Source: Acrasis kona (taxonomy: Eukaryota > Heterolobosea > Eutetramitea > Acrasida > Acrasidae). Taken from it: a stretch of DNA of 64,000 bases. The stretch covers positions 1 to 64,000 of the forward strand of contig JAOPGA020001024.1 of NCBI GenBank assembly GCA_026419775.2, read 5' to 3'. Positions 55,404 to 64,000 of the stretch are shown one piece after another (position 1 is the first letter of the stretch; each line of letters begins with the position of its first letter). The notes under the pieces were generated by a model, which saw only the letters and a list, made by a program, of their open reading frames with translations, had not been told where the DNA came from and ran no database searches. The position numbers and the translations under genes were made by a program.

Positions 55404-58400
55404 ATGACAGACATAAAGTTGAGGGAGTTTTATTTCGGAACATCGACGCTTAATTTTCTTAAAAATCTAGACAAAGACGCATCGGAGCCTTTCAAAGATG
55501 CTTCATTTGTTACAGCAAACGAACATTTGATTTATGTCGAGCACATGATGGACTGGTAAATACAGTACTTACAAATCAAAATAATTTCGTAGGGTAAAAA
55601 GAGAATTCCATGCAGTGTATTTGAAAAATGATCAACGTACGAATTCTGATCTTGATTAACTTAGTAATTGTAGATCAACAAACGATTGAAAGAACAAACG
55701 GAGTACTAAGGATGCTAACATCTACTTTTGATCAGATTCAATCCTACATTAATAAGAGACTCGACTTGACACCAGAGAAATCAAAGCCTCGCATCGTGCG
55801 AATGTGCAAAGAGCTGGAGCTCACACCAAAAGAGTCAAAAGCAGTAATGTTGGTACTAGCGGCACAATGCGCAACTGATTTGGCTCAGTTTGAAAATAAC
55901 AACGTTGGACCACTCGCAAAGTTCTGTGGTATGGACGCAAGTGAAATGCTCAAGTTCACAGATGAACAAAGGAACCACATTAAACAAAAGTAATCTTTTT
56001 CTCCATCTCACCCATTCATCAATCAATAGTTTGATCCAAATTGATGTTTCCTACCGCGACGCACTCACTTCATCCGTTCTCAAAATGCCGAAGGAGGTCA
56101 TGACAGCATTATGCGGGTTCACGCTTTCCGCAGAAGAATTTTTAAAAATTGATAACACTGCTTTATCAAAAGTAATACTCGAAGAAGAGGGCTCTACAGG
56201 GTATACAGAATCCGCTCAACAATCATCCGATCTAACCAACGATCGACAACAACAACAAATGACCATAGATCAGGAACTCGCATCGCTCGAAGAACAATTA
56301 AGCGACACCAATTTAACTCAAGAAGAAGAAGGCGAGTTCGACCTGTACGCATACATGAAGAACGAAAAAGCAAACGGTAATCAAGATGAAGCATCTGCAA
56401 CAAAAATGGAAGAATTGGATCCTTCGGCATTACAACCTTACGAAAATGACATTGATTACCTCGATGATGGATTCCAATACATTTCGACATTAATCAGAAT
56501 ACGAAAATTAGAGGTCGAAAAAGACGATCCCGATAGAAATTTGAACTCTGGAGAAAGAGCCGCTGCATTTGCAAAAATTAGAGAATTACAAGCAAAGCAA
56601 CGCATGTTGAAAGCAAAATGCGAAAAACGAATTCAAATCACGATCGACAATAAGGGCTTTGTTCCCCGATTAGAACGATTGGCGCGCATCAGAAATTTAA
56701 CTCCATTCGATCAAAAGATTTTATTGTGCCTGGTTGGCTTCATCATTTCGCACGACATGACCGTTGCATTAGGTAACGATCAATTCAGGAGTTGGCACAA
56801 TAACATTACGGTCGGATCGCTACTCTTTGTTTTATGTTCGAATCTCAAATCTAGAATTTCACATCGAAAACATTTTTATAAAAAATCGTGTTTGGTGAGA
56901 GATGGAATGGTGTATGTGGACGAGAAATCAACGAACGATCTATTCGATTGTGGAGTGAGCGTCGATAGAAGAATGATGGATTACATCACTGGATTGGATT
57001 GTGAATTGGATGAATTGGTACAAGGAAGTCGATTGTACAAATCAAACGTGACCGTAGATCAAGTGATTTTGCCCGACGATAAGAAACAATTGATTATGGA
57101 CTCCACCACTCATTACCAACACTTGAAAATGATCAGGAATCGATTAGGATATCATTCCGACGAACACACCAGTGGCGGAGGTCTCATTTTATTGTTTTTT
57201 GGAGAGAGCGGAACTGGAAAGACCATGATGGCCAATGCACTCTCCAATCACTTGCATAAAAAAATACTCACCGTAAATTACTCGGTTGCTACCCAAGGAA
57301 GTAACATTTTGAGATTTGTATTCAGAGAAAGTAAAATTAACGACGCTTTGTTGTTTTTGGATGAATGCGAAGGATTTTTCGAAAGTAGAGATAAGAGATT
57401 GAATCCAGACGTGACTGGTTTCTTGGCCGAAATCGATAAGCATGATGGATTGATCATCATGGCTACGAATAGAGCTTTTGATTTGGATCAAGCGATGCAT
57501 CGTAGAATAACACTAGCTGTGGAATTCACTGCTCCTGATGTGGTCAGTAGAATGAATATTTGGAGGGAGCAATTGCCTCTAAAGGTTGATTCTTCTTGGT
57601 TAAGTAAACAAGTTGATATCGAGAGGTTAGCTATGGACTATGAATTGACGGGTGGGTTAATTAAAAATGCAGCCATGCAAGCGTTAGGTTTTGCAGTGGC
57701 ACGTGATAGTCAAAATGTATTGGTGTCACAATCAGATTTGGAGAGAGCTGCAAGATTACAATTGAAGGGAATTGCTCAAAGTAATGAATTCGATAGAAGA
57801 ATCATACCAAAGCGTTCTTTGAATGATTTGGTACTCGACGAAGATCTTTTAAAGAGGTTAAAAGATGTTATTGAGTATGATAAGGTCAAAAATGTCCTGT
57901 ATGGTCGATGGGGATTTGCAGATTCTAAAAAAGGAGGCACCAGCGTGTTGATTTCTGGACCACCTGGTTCTGGAAAGAGCATGTGTGCTGAAGTACTTGG
58001 TTATGAGTTGGGTAGTGCATTAAAGGTTGTCGATGTGATGAGTATTATATCTCAATACACTTTTAATACTAGTAAAAACATTGAGACTCTTTTTAAGGAG
58101 GCTAAAAAAACAGGTGCCATCATTGTAATGGAGATGAGTACCGGTAACATGTCAAAGTCATCTGATTCAAAATTGGATCAGAGCATTACTAACTTGTTAT
58201 ATAACATTGAACACTATGATGGCGTGATTGTGTTGATTACCGATGCTAATTCGGTAGATGACATGTTATTGAGTCGGTTTAGATTTGTAATACAGTTGAA
58301 ACAACCGGACGAGTTACAAAGAGTCAAGTTGTGGCGCTCTTGTATTCCTAATCAAGTACCTCTTGATGGTGATGTAGATTTTAAGAAACTTGCTAAAACG

Positions 58401-58580
58401 TTTCATCGGTTTAGTGGTGGTGCTATTTATAGTGCCGCTTTTCGTGCTTGTTGTAAAGCTGTTCTTGACAGGAGGGACCTTGTGAATATGAACATGCTGG
58501 TGGAAGCTGCAGAAATGGAACAGGAGAATCAAGAGACGAATCAATGGAAAACAAACGCAATAAAGTATATTTATTCTTGA
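55404..58580 (+). CDS. Tandem AAA+ ATPase with degenerate second site
   Basis: Four exons: 55404-55555, 55593-55636, 55674-55989, 56030-58580, with introns of 37, 37 and 40 nt. About 1,020 residues. The N-terminal 400 residues are helical with an acidic Gln/Glu linker. AAA domain 1 has Walker A FFGESGTGKTMMA, Walker B ALLFLDECEGFF, sensor IMATNRAFDLD and MHRRI. Domain 2 has Walker A ISGPPGSGKSMCAE but Walker B IIVMEMSTGN, without the paired acidic residues, and LITDANSVDDMLLSRF at the sensor. So domain 1 should hydrolyse ATP and domain 2 may only bind it. It is closest to katanin/VPS4/CDC48-like AAA, but no named family fits. TTTGTAACAG lies about 50 bp upstream. Confidence 0.8.
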
Positions 58581-59098
58581 ATAAATGTTGAGAAAAGTTG
58601 ATTTGAATTGTACCCCCAAACTCAGTTGGCTAACTTGAATTACTTTCTGGTATGTTTCAATGAAAGATTTGATTGATGTAGATTCATTGATTGTCATAAA
58701 ATTGTACTTGGATGTTCCAAAGTATATCCAGGTTCTTAAAGGTTATAATAATTGGTCCTGGACGAAATAGTTTCTGAAGCTGACAGTACTCAACGTACGT
58801 TGTTCAACCACAATGCGATTTATGATTTTGTCAATGTTCAAGTTTTCTATCTAACGTGGTCTTACCACAATGCTCTAACATTGGGGTTTATGCGACTATT
58901 CTACATCTCCCACGATCAACTTCCAACAAGACTTTTGTTTATTCGTTTGTTCTCTGAATGGCAAACATATTAATCTCCACCGACGATAATTCTTACTAAC
59001 GTCCTGCAGGCGCTGCTCATGCTTGATAGGCAACTTGGTAGCTCAATTTTTTTGTTGAGGCTTGTTCAAATTTTCACACAAATAAACAACCATCCAAG
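58581..59098. other. Intergenic stretch
   Basis: No gene recognised; only short AT-rich frames. It holds the 3' end of the AAA+ gene and the RLP24 promoter. Confidence 0.4.
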
Positions 59099-59713
59099 AT
59101 GAGGATTCTAGACTGCTCAATGTGCGGTGCACCTATGTACCCAGGACACGGCTCCACTTTCGTCCGCAATGATGCAAAGGTATACATCAAATCCATTAAA
59201 AATAATTAAACATTGTAGGTCTTCCGTTACTGCTCGAAGAAATGTCGTAAGCTGTTTGTAAGAAAGGTCAATCCACGCAGACTCAGATATTCCAAAGCAT
59301 ACAGACGGACGCACAACAAAGAGTTGTCTATGGATACAACATTCGACTTTGAAAAAGTTCGCAACAGACCACCCAAGTATGACAGAGAATTATATGCTTC
59401 CACTATTGCAGCAATTAAGAGAGTTAACAGTATACAATACAAGAGACAACGCTCATTCTACTTTAACCGCATGCGCAGCAGCATGAAGATTCGCAAGATG
59501 GCCGTTCAAAGAGAAATCAAGACCAACTTGTCTCTTGCAATCAATCCAGTTGCCGTACCTAAATTGTTGGCTGATAAGATTAGAATGAATAGTAACAGTA
59601 TCCTAACACAGGAGTTGAAGTTACAAGCAGGAACAACGAACTCAGTTGTAGTTAGAAGAGACCAACCAGAAGGTTCGGATAGTGATGAAGATTCAGATGT
59701 TGAGGTCGAATAA
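59099..59713 (+). CDS. RLP24: Ribosome biogenesis protein RLP24 (RSL24D1)
   Basis: Exons 59099-59179 and 59219-59713, with a 39-nt intron GTATAC..TTGTAG. 191 residues. The eL24-type zinc finger is [20 protein letters not shown], then [13 protein letters not shown] from exon 2. It is followed by [15 protein letters not shown] and the RLP24-specific [24 protein letters not shown]. Unlike ribosomal eL24, the protein continues with a long basic helix and ends in acidic [15 protein letters not shown]24 occupies the eL24 site on pre-60S particles until the AAA ATPase Drg1/AFG2 removes it. It functions in the same pathway as SDO1 at 8-9 kb. Confidence 0.93.
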
Positions 59714-59734
59714 AATTTTATTGTTATTTTATTG

Positions 59735-60037
59735 TTACATTCCTTCTTCCTTCTTTGGTGGTGTTCCACAGGGTCTTAACATTTTTTCTAGGCAGTTATA
59801 TCTTACACGTGCTATTGGTTCATTTTCAGCAACAGCGAATAACGACAATAAAGAAGAGTGTCCTATGTATGAGGCATAGCTGTCGCGGTGTTGGTTTATT
59901 GCCCATTCACTAAAAAGATGTTAAAAGCAAAGATGAAATTTAAATCCATACTATTTTGTGATATCGGCGTGTCCGGTTCCGACATATTTATTTTGCAAAT
60001 GTTCGACTTGTGTATTTAGGTTGAAACGATCAGACAT
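59735..60037 (-). CDS. SF3B5: Splicing factor 3B subunit 5 (SF3b10)
   Basis: Exons 60037-59952 and 59909-59735, with a 42-nt intron GTATGG..TTTTAG. The product is 86 residues, exactly the human length: MSDRFNLNTQVEHLQNKYVG, then TGHADITKYEWAINQHRDSY, ASYIGH, FAVAENEPIARVRYNCLEKM and LRPCGTPPKKEE. SF3B5 is part of the U2 snRNP SF3b complex that grips the branch-point region. The gene is small and split, so it is easily missed by frame scanning. It shares a roughly 65-bp divergent start region with the PRP4 kinase gene, another splicing factor. Confidence 0.95.
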
Positions 60038-60101
60038 GTTTACTCAAAATCTAATTTGACTCAACCCAACGTTAATTGAAGTCGTTGAAGCTTTCGAAGA
60101 A

Positions 60102-61955
60102 ATGTCATACCGTTCAAAGAGAAGTGATGACAGAGGTGACGATAGGAGAGGCGACGATAGGAGAAGCGATTATAAAAGAGACTATCGCAGAGATAGAGAT
60201 GAAGGAAGAAGATCGCGCAAATCACGCAGTCCAAGTCCTATTCGTAAACGATCTAGAAATCATTACGAAGATAATTACTCACATAATTCCCGTAATTCTA
60301 AACACAATACAAAAAGAGATGAAATACCAAATCGAGATGAGAAATCAAGTAGAGGCGAAAAACCNAAAAAAGAAGAAAAACCAGTTTCATCAAAGAACAA
60401 AAAGCCGACAGAGGAACCCATTCCAAAACCAACGCCAACACCTACTCCTGTTGTGAATCAAATCGATGAAGAAGAACAGTACAAGAAGAGAATCGAAGAA
60501 CAGCTTTTAAACCTAACAACCAACGAGGAAGAACAAATCAAAATAGATCGAGAGAAGAGAAGACAACGTCTCTTACAAACATCGAACATACAAGAACAAC
60601 AATCCATACAAGATCAACCCATCCAACCCATTCAAGAACAACAACAACCAGTCAAAGAACAAGATGAGACTGCCAAAGCTTCGGATCAAGAAAGAAACAA
60701 TTTCCTACATCAGTTAGAACTAGAACGCAACAAGGCCGAAGCAAACCAACAACCATCAATTCCCATTCAAGACGAAAATCAAAAAGATGAAGAACAAGAA
60801 GATGACGAGTTCGACATGTTCAGCGACAAAGAACTACCGACGGTCACATCGGCACTTCACGGACCTCAATTATCAGCTCATCAATTACAACAATCAGATC
60901 ATCCCAATCTCTCCGCCAATTGGAACGACGAAGAAGGATACTATTGTTTCCGAACCGGAGAAATACTCCAAGAACGTTTCCGCGTATTAGGGTTTCACGG
61001 AAAAGGAGTTTTCGGAAGCGTACTAAAAGCAGCTGACATTCACAACGAAGAACAACTGGTGGCCATCAAAGTCCTTCGCAACAATGAATGGATGAAAAAA
61101 TCAGGTCTCAAAGAAATCGAATTACTACAAAAATTAAACGCATCGGACATTGACAACAATTGTCATTGCGTCACGTTCAAAACACATTTTCAATTCAGAA
61201 ATCACTTGTGCTTAGTATTCGAGAGCTTAGATTTGGATTTACGAAACATTTTGAAGAAATATGGAAGAGAACAAGGTCGACAAGTGGGCATAAGCATGCA
61301 AGCTGTTTTATTGTATGCCAAACAGTTATTTACTGCTCTTTTACACTTGAAAAAAAATCACATTCTACACGCAGATATCAAACCTGATAACATACTAGTA
61401 AACGAAAAGAGAAATAGCGTCAAGTTGTGTGATTTTGGAAGCGGAAGTGATATTAGCGATAACGCCATTACTCCGTACTTGGTAAGTCGTTTTTATAGAG
61501 CTCCTGAAATTGTATTGGGCATGAAATATGATTACGGAATCGATATTTGGAGCATAGGTTGCTCTTTATTTGAGTTATTTACTGGCGAGATTTTATTTGC
61601 CAGTAGAGATAACAATGACTTGTTATATAAGGTGCAACAAGTCAAAGGTAGCTTCAATCAGAAGATGCTTAAAAAATGTACTTTTAGAGAAAAGCATTTT
61701 GATGGGAATGGTGATTTTATGTATAGACAAGTAGATGTGGTGACTGGTAATTACATGATTAGGAGAATGACTGGTGTGCCTCGAACCAGAGACATTAAAT
61801 CATTGTTATTTGATGCAAATATGGATGGAGAACAAGGCGATACTAGAAGAAGGATTATACAATTTGCAGATTTATTAGAAAAGTGTTTGACTTTGGATCC
61901 TGCAAAGAGAATTACTGTGCAAGATGCTCTCGAACATGATTTTTTAAAAGTGTGA
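60102..61955 (+). CDS. PRPF4B: PRP4 kinase (PRPF4B)
   Basis: 617 residues, no intron; one ambiguous base N at 60365. The N-terminal 260 residues are Arg/Ser/Asp-rich (RS-like, KSRSPSPIRKRS) and Gln/Glu-rich. The kinase domain (about 290-615) has GFHGKGVFGSV, the Lys in VAIKVLRNNEWM, catalytic loop ILHADIKPDNILVN, LCDFGSGSDISDN, and ITPYLVSRFYRAPE with the activating Tyr. The DYGIDIWSIGCSLFELFTG segment is nearly identical to human PRP4K. PRP4K phosphorylates PRP6/PRP31 for assembly of the spliceosomal B complex. Confidence 0.95.
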   Translation: MSYRSKRSDDRGDDRRGDDRRSDYKRDYRRDRDEGRRSRKSRSPSPIRKRSRNHYEDNYSHNSRNSKHNTKRDEIPNRDEKSSRGEKXKKEEKPVSSKNKKPTEEPIPKPTPTPTPVVNQIDEEEQYKKRIEEQLLNLTTNEEEQIKIDREKRRQRLLQTSNIQEQQSIQDQPIQPIQEQQQPVKEQDETAKASDQERNNFLHQLELERNKAEANQQPSIPIQDENQKDEEQEDDEFDMFSDKELPTVTSALHGPQLSAHQLQQSDHPNLSANWNDEEGYYCFRTGEILQERFRVLGFHGKGVFGSVLKAADIHNEEQLVAIKVLRNNEWMKKSGLKEIELLQKLNASDIDNNCHCVTFKTHFQFRNHLCLVFESLDLDLRNILKKYGREQGRQVGISMQAVLLYAKQLFTALLHLKKNHILHADIKPDNILVNEKRNSVKLCDFGSGSDISDNAITPYLVSRFYRAPEIVLGMKYDYGIDIWSIGCSLFELFTGEILFASRDNNDLLYKVQQVKGSFNQKMLKKCTFREKHFDGNGDFMYRQVDVVTGNYMIRRMTGVPRTRDIKSLLFDANMDGEQGDTRRRIIQFADLLEKCLTLDPAKRITVQDALEHDFLKV

Positions 61956-61961
61956 ATGTTG

Positions 61962-63999
61962 TTATGTCATTTCTTGTTCTAGTTGTTTTAACTCATAGTA
62001 TTGAGATGTTGGTTCGGTGTCAGTGTCGTCATTGATGATTAAAGTAGATTGTTTGCTCATCTTTTTGCGTACCTGTATTTGTTCCCACTTTGTTCTGAAG
62101 ATTTTAATTGTTAATAGTCTTTGTAGCAAGTTCTCGATTACGACCAGCAGTACTCCAAATCCGTTGAACATTCCTGCCAATCCTCCAACTACATTGGAGA
62201 AGATTGTTTGCATCGTGGATTTTGTTGAGCCTATTATTGATAGTGAGTTGATGGATTTGGAGACGAGAAATCTGATTGATACTCCATTTTGAACGTGAAA
62301 TCTATTCTTGTCCACAGTTGAACCTGCAGTGGAGTTGTACCACTCTGCGTGATAGCCTGTTACATAAGTAGTAGATTTGATTTCTGGTCTAAATTCATAA
62401 TATGTGGGTACAAAAATAAAATAAATATTTGTGGACACGCTTCCTCTAAACAACTCTTCCTTGTTTGGTGGGTATACAGTGCCATTGATACTCATCATAT
62501 TGATTTTGTTTGGGTTTGTTTGTAAAGGTAGACCAGAACTCAAAGTCAAATCCCACTGTATGGCGAAACCATAAGAGTTTTCTGAGGGTAGCTTGATTTC
62601 AACGTCTCCATCGGACCCAAATAAACTACAATTATAACACTTCCAAAATATACTGCAAGTGTCATTTTTGCTTTCGTTTGAAATGGTTGCATTGCCCACA
62701 AATCGCACACTTCTAACCTTAAAATCGCTACAGTTTCCTCTATAACCCATCACTGTACTAGAAAAGAATATATCACCATAGCTATCATTCTTGTATAAAA
62801 TTCCTGGTACCAACGTCTGTTGTAATACAAGGTTGTCAATGAAATATGGAACGATCAATGATGCTACGAATCCAGCAGCAGATACCGTAAACAATATTGT
62901 TAACAACCCTCCAAAAGTTGTTTTTTTTACCAATAAAAATTCACCGACCTCTGTAAAATGCTTTTTTGAAAATGTATCCAATGGCTTTAATAGTGTTCTT
63001 ATCAACGAATGGTTGAATAAAGATAACAGCCCAGCAGTTAGTAGAATTATTGCACAAATACTTGAAATTACTAATAAAGCAGATATAAGAACATAATTGC
63101 TGAATTGATCAGTCTTTTGGTATGGTGGGTAGATATAATTTTGGAAGTCAACACCAGTTAAAGAATTGTCCTGAGATTGAGATGATCCTATTGGACACCA
63201 TTCGCTTTGATTGCATGGAGTACAATAAATGGTTGAATTCAAGCTGACAGTACCAAAGGGACAAGGCATGCAATTAGTTATGCTGTTAGCTGATTTAACA
63301 CTGCTGTATAGCCCTGGAGGGCATGGTGTGCAGCTTATTGAGTTGTACTTGTCAGAATAGGTACCAGCCGGACAAGCTCTACAGTAAAAACTTTTTGTTT
63401 CTGGATCGTATATAGATTGAGAACCAGGAGAACACCGTACGCACTCTGACGAGTTCTTACCGGGTTTGCTTGGGTCACAAACAAAAGATTTTCTAAACGC
63501 CCACAAATCATTCAAAACTTCGTAGTTAGACCGACCTCCAAATACGAAGACATCACTACCAATTACATCCAAATCCAAATAGGCTCTACCAGGACTTATG
63601 CCACCATAAATTTTAAAGCTTGTTTTTTCTGTGTCGTATAAAACAATTTTGGTTGTAACCACTTCCCCATTAATATTTCTACTATGTGGATGAGCGCCGC
63701 CTACTAGAAGAAGCAGGGTTTCGCTAAATACTGTACAAGCAGATCCAGAGAACATATAGTTATAAAAAGTGCTCACACTTGAGTTCCATACAGTACTATA
63801 GGACAGCTCTAACGGATCAAAGTGATATAAGTACTTTCCAGGATTGTAGCCCGCGTCTCTACCTCCAACTATATATACGTCACTATTACCAGTCTTTAGA
63901 ACACTGGAAAAATAGGAGGGTGGTGGTTGGTCAACTCTAACTTTATCGTCGATAGTCCATATGCTGGTGGCGTAGCAGTAGAACCATAAATCAGTTATA
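61962..63999 (-). CDS. Kelch / Cys-rich ectodomain multi-pass membrane protein, runs off right edge
   Basis: The minus-strand frame is open to the end of the window, so the N-terminus is missing; the GTG at 63776 is not a start. About 680 residues are visible. First come Kelch-like blades (SDVYIVGGRDAG, LLLLVGGAHPH, DVFVFGGRSNYEVLNDLW). Then an ephrin-receptor-like Cys module: CRACPAGTYSDKYNSISCTP, CPPGLYSS, CMPCPFGTV. Three hydrophobic segments follow (VLISALLVISSICAIILL, GGLLTILFTVSAAGFVASLI, VVGGLAGMFNGFGVLLVV), with a glycosylatable loop of about 200 residues between the last two. The cytosolic tail is basic then acidic. It is likely a surface receptor; the ligand is unknown. Confidence 0.8.
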   Translation of the reverse strand, partial: ITDLWFYCYATSIWTIDDKVRVDQPPPSYFSSVLKTGNSDVYIVGGRDAGYNPGKYLYHFDPLELSYSTVWNSSVSTFYNYMFSGSACTVFSETLLLLVGGAHPHSRNINGEVVTTKIVLYDTEKTSFKIYGGISPGRAYLDLDVIGSDVFVFGGRSNYEVLNDLWAFRKSFVCDPSKPGKNSSECVRCSPGSQSIYDPETKSFYCRACPAGTYSDKYNSISCTPCPPGLYSSVKSANSITNCMPCPFGTVSLNSTIYCTPCNQSEWCPIGSSQSQDNSLTGVDFQNYIYPPYQKTDQFSNYVLISALLVISSICAIILLTAGLLSLFNHSLIRTLLKPLDTFSKKHFTEVGEFLLVKKTTFGGLLTILFTVSAAGFVASLIVPYFIDNLVLQQTLVPGILYKNDSYGDIFFSSTVMGYRGNCSDFKVRSVRFVGNATISNESKNDTCSIFWKCYNCSLFGSDGDVEIKLPSENSYGFAIQWDLTLSSGLPLQTNPNKINMMSINGTVYPPNKEELFRGSVSTNIYFIFVPTYYEFRPEIKSTTYVTGYHAEWYNSTAGSTVDKNRFHVQNGVSIRFLVSKSINSLSIIGSTKSTMQTIFSNVVGGLAGMFNGFGVLLVVIENLLQRLLTIKIFRTKWEQIQVRKKMSKQSTLIINDDTDTEPTSQYYELKQLEQEMT

Positions 64000-64000
64000 G

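Overview
The window is nuclear DNA of a free-living unicellular eukaryote. It is AT-rich and gene-dense, with about 38 genes in 64 kb on both strands. Genes are interrupted by GT-AG introns that are nearly all 34-45 nt long, and TAA, TAG and TGA all act as stops. BBS5 (cilium), an augmin HAUS6 subunit (spindle), MND1 (meiosis), a PLD-type cardiolipin synthase and a kinase/AAA/GAF/cyclase fusion point to a flagellated, sexual protist. A heterolobosean or related discobid is my best guess, but that is inference only.

Layout. 1-3.9 kb: decayed mobile-element material (a tnp2/DUF4218-like C-terminus open at the left edge, a hAT dimerisation remnant) around a C2H2/USP-like gene. 3.9-9.4 kb: MND1, an SLC13 carrier, BBS5, SDO1/SBDS. 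9.4-15.6 kb: an RBR ubiquitin ligase directly behind an LRR gene (possibly one transcript), a DUF2306-like membrane protein, HAUS6. 15.7-23.1 kb: ALDH6A1, a small LRR protein, an EF-hand protein, cardiolipin synthase, an At4g15545-like protein, a PH-like membrane protein, hexose-6-phosphate mutarotase. 23.2 kb: tRNA-Ser(CGA). 23.5-30.7 kb: the giant kinase/cyclase. 30.8-33.5 kb: ASH2. 33.7 kb: tRNA-Leu(CAA). 34-44 kb: a PB1-TM-UBA protein, Kelch-MYND, orphans, a cathepsin and a cytochrome P450. 44.9-52.4 kb: mitochondrial AspRS, a secreted cystatin, a dynamin, a SAM protein, a shortened SHMT. 52.9-64 kb: two orphans, a tandem AAA+ protein, RLP24, SF3B5, PRP4 kinase, and a Kelch/Cys-rich membrane protein running off the right edge.

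The gene set is mostly housekeeping: ribosome maturation (SDO1, RLP24), splicing (SF3B5, PRP4K), mitochondrial function (AspRS, ALDH6A1, cardiolipin synthase), cilium and spindle, and secreted protease plus inhibitor. There are no operons.

The most unusual signals are: both tRNA genes carry an extra 13-17 nt in the D-loop; a bacterial-style multi-domain signalling protein; an SHMT missing its C-terminal domain; a membrane-anchored PB1/UBA protein; and single-base frame breaks inside conserved domains (SDO1, RBR, kinase/cyclase). The frame breaks and a single N at 60365 suggest residual assembly errors, so frame breaks should be checked against reads before any biological reading.
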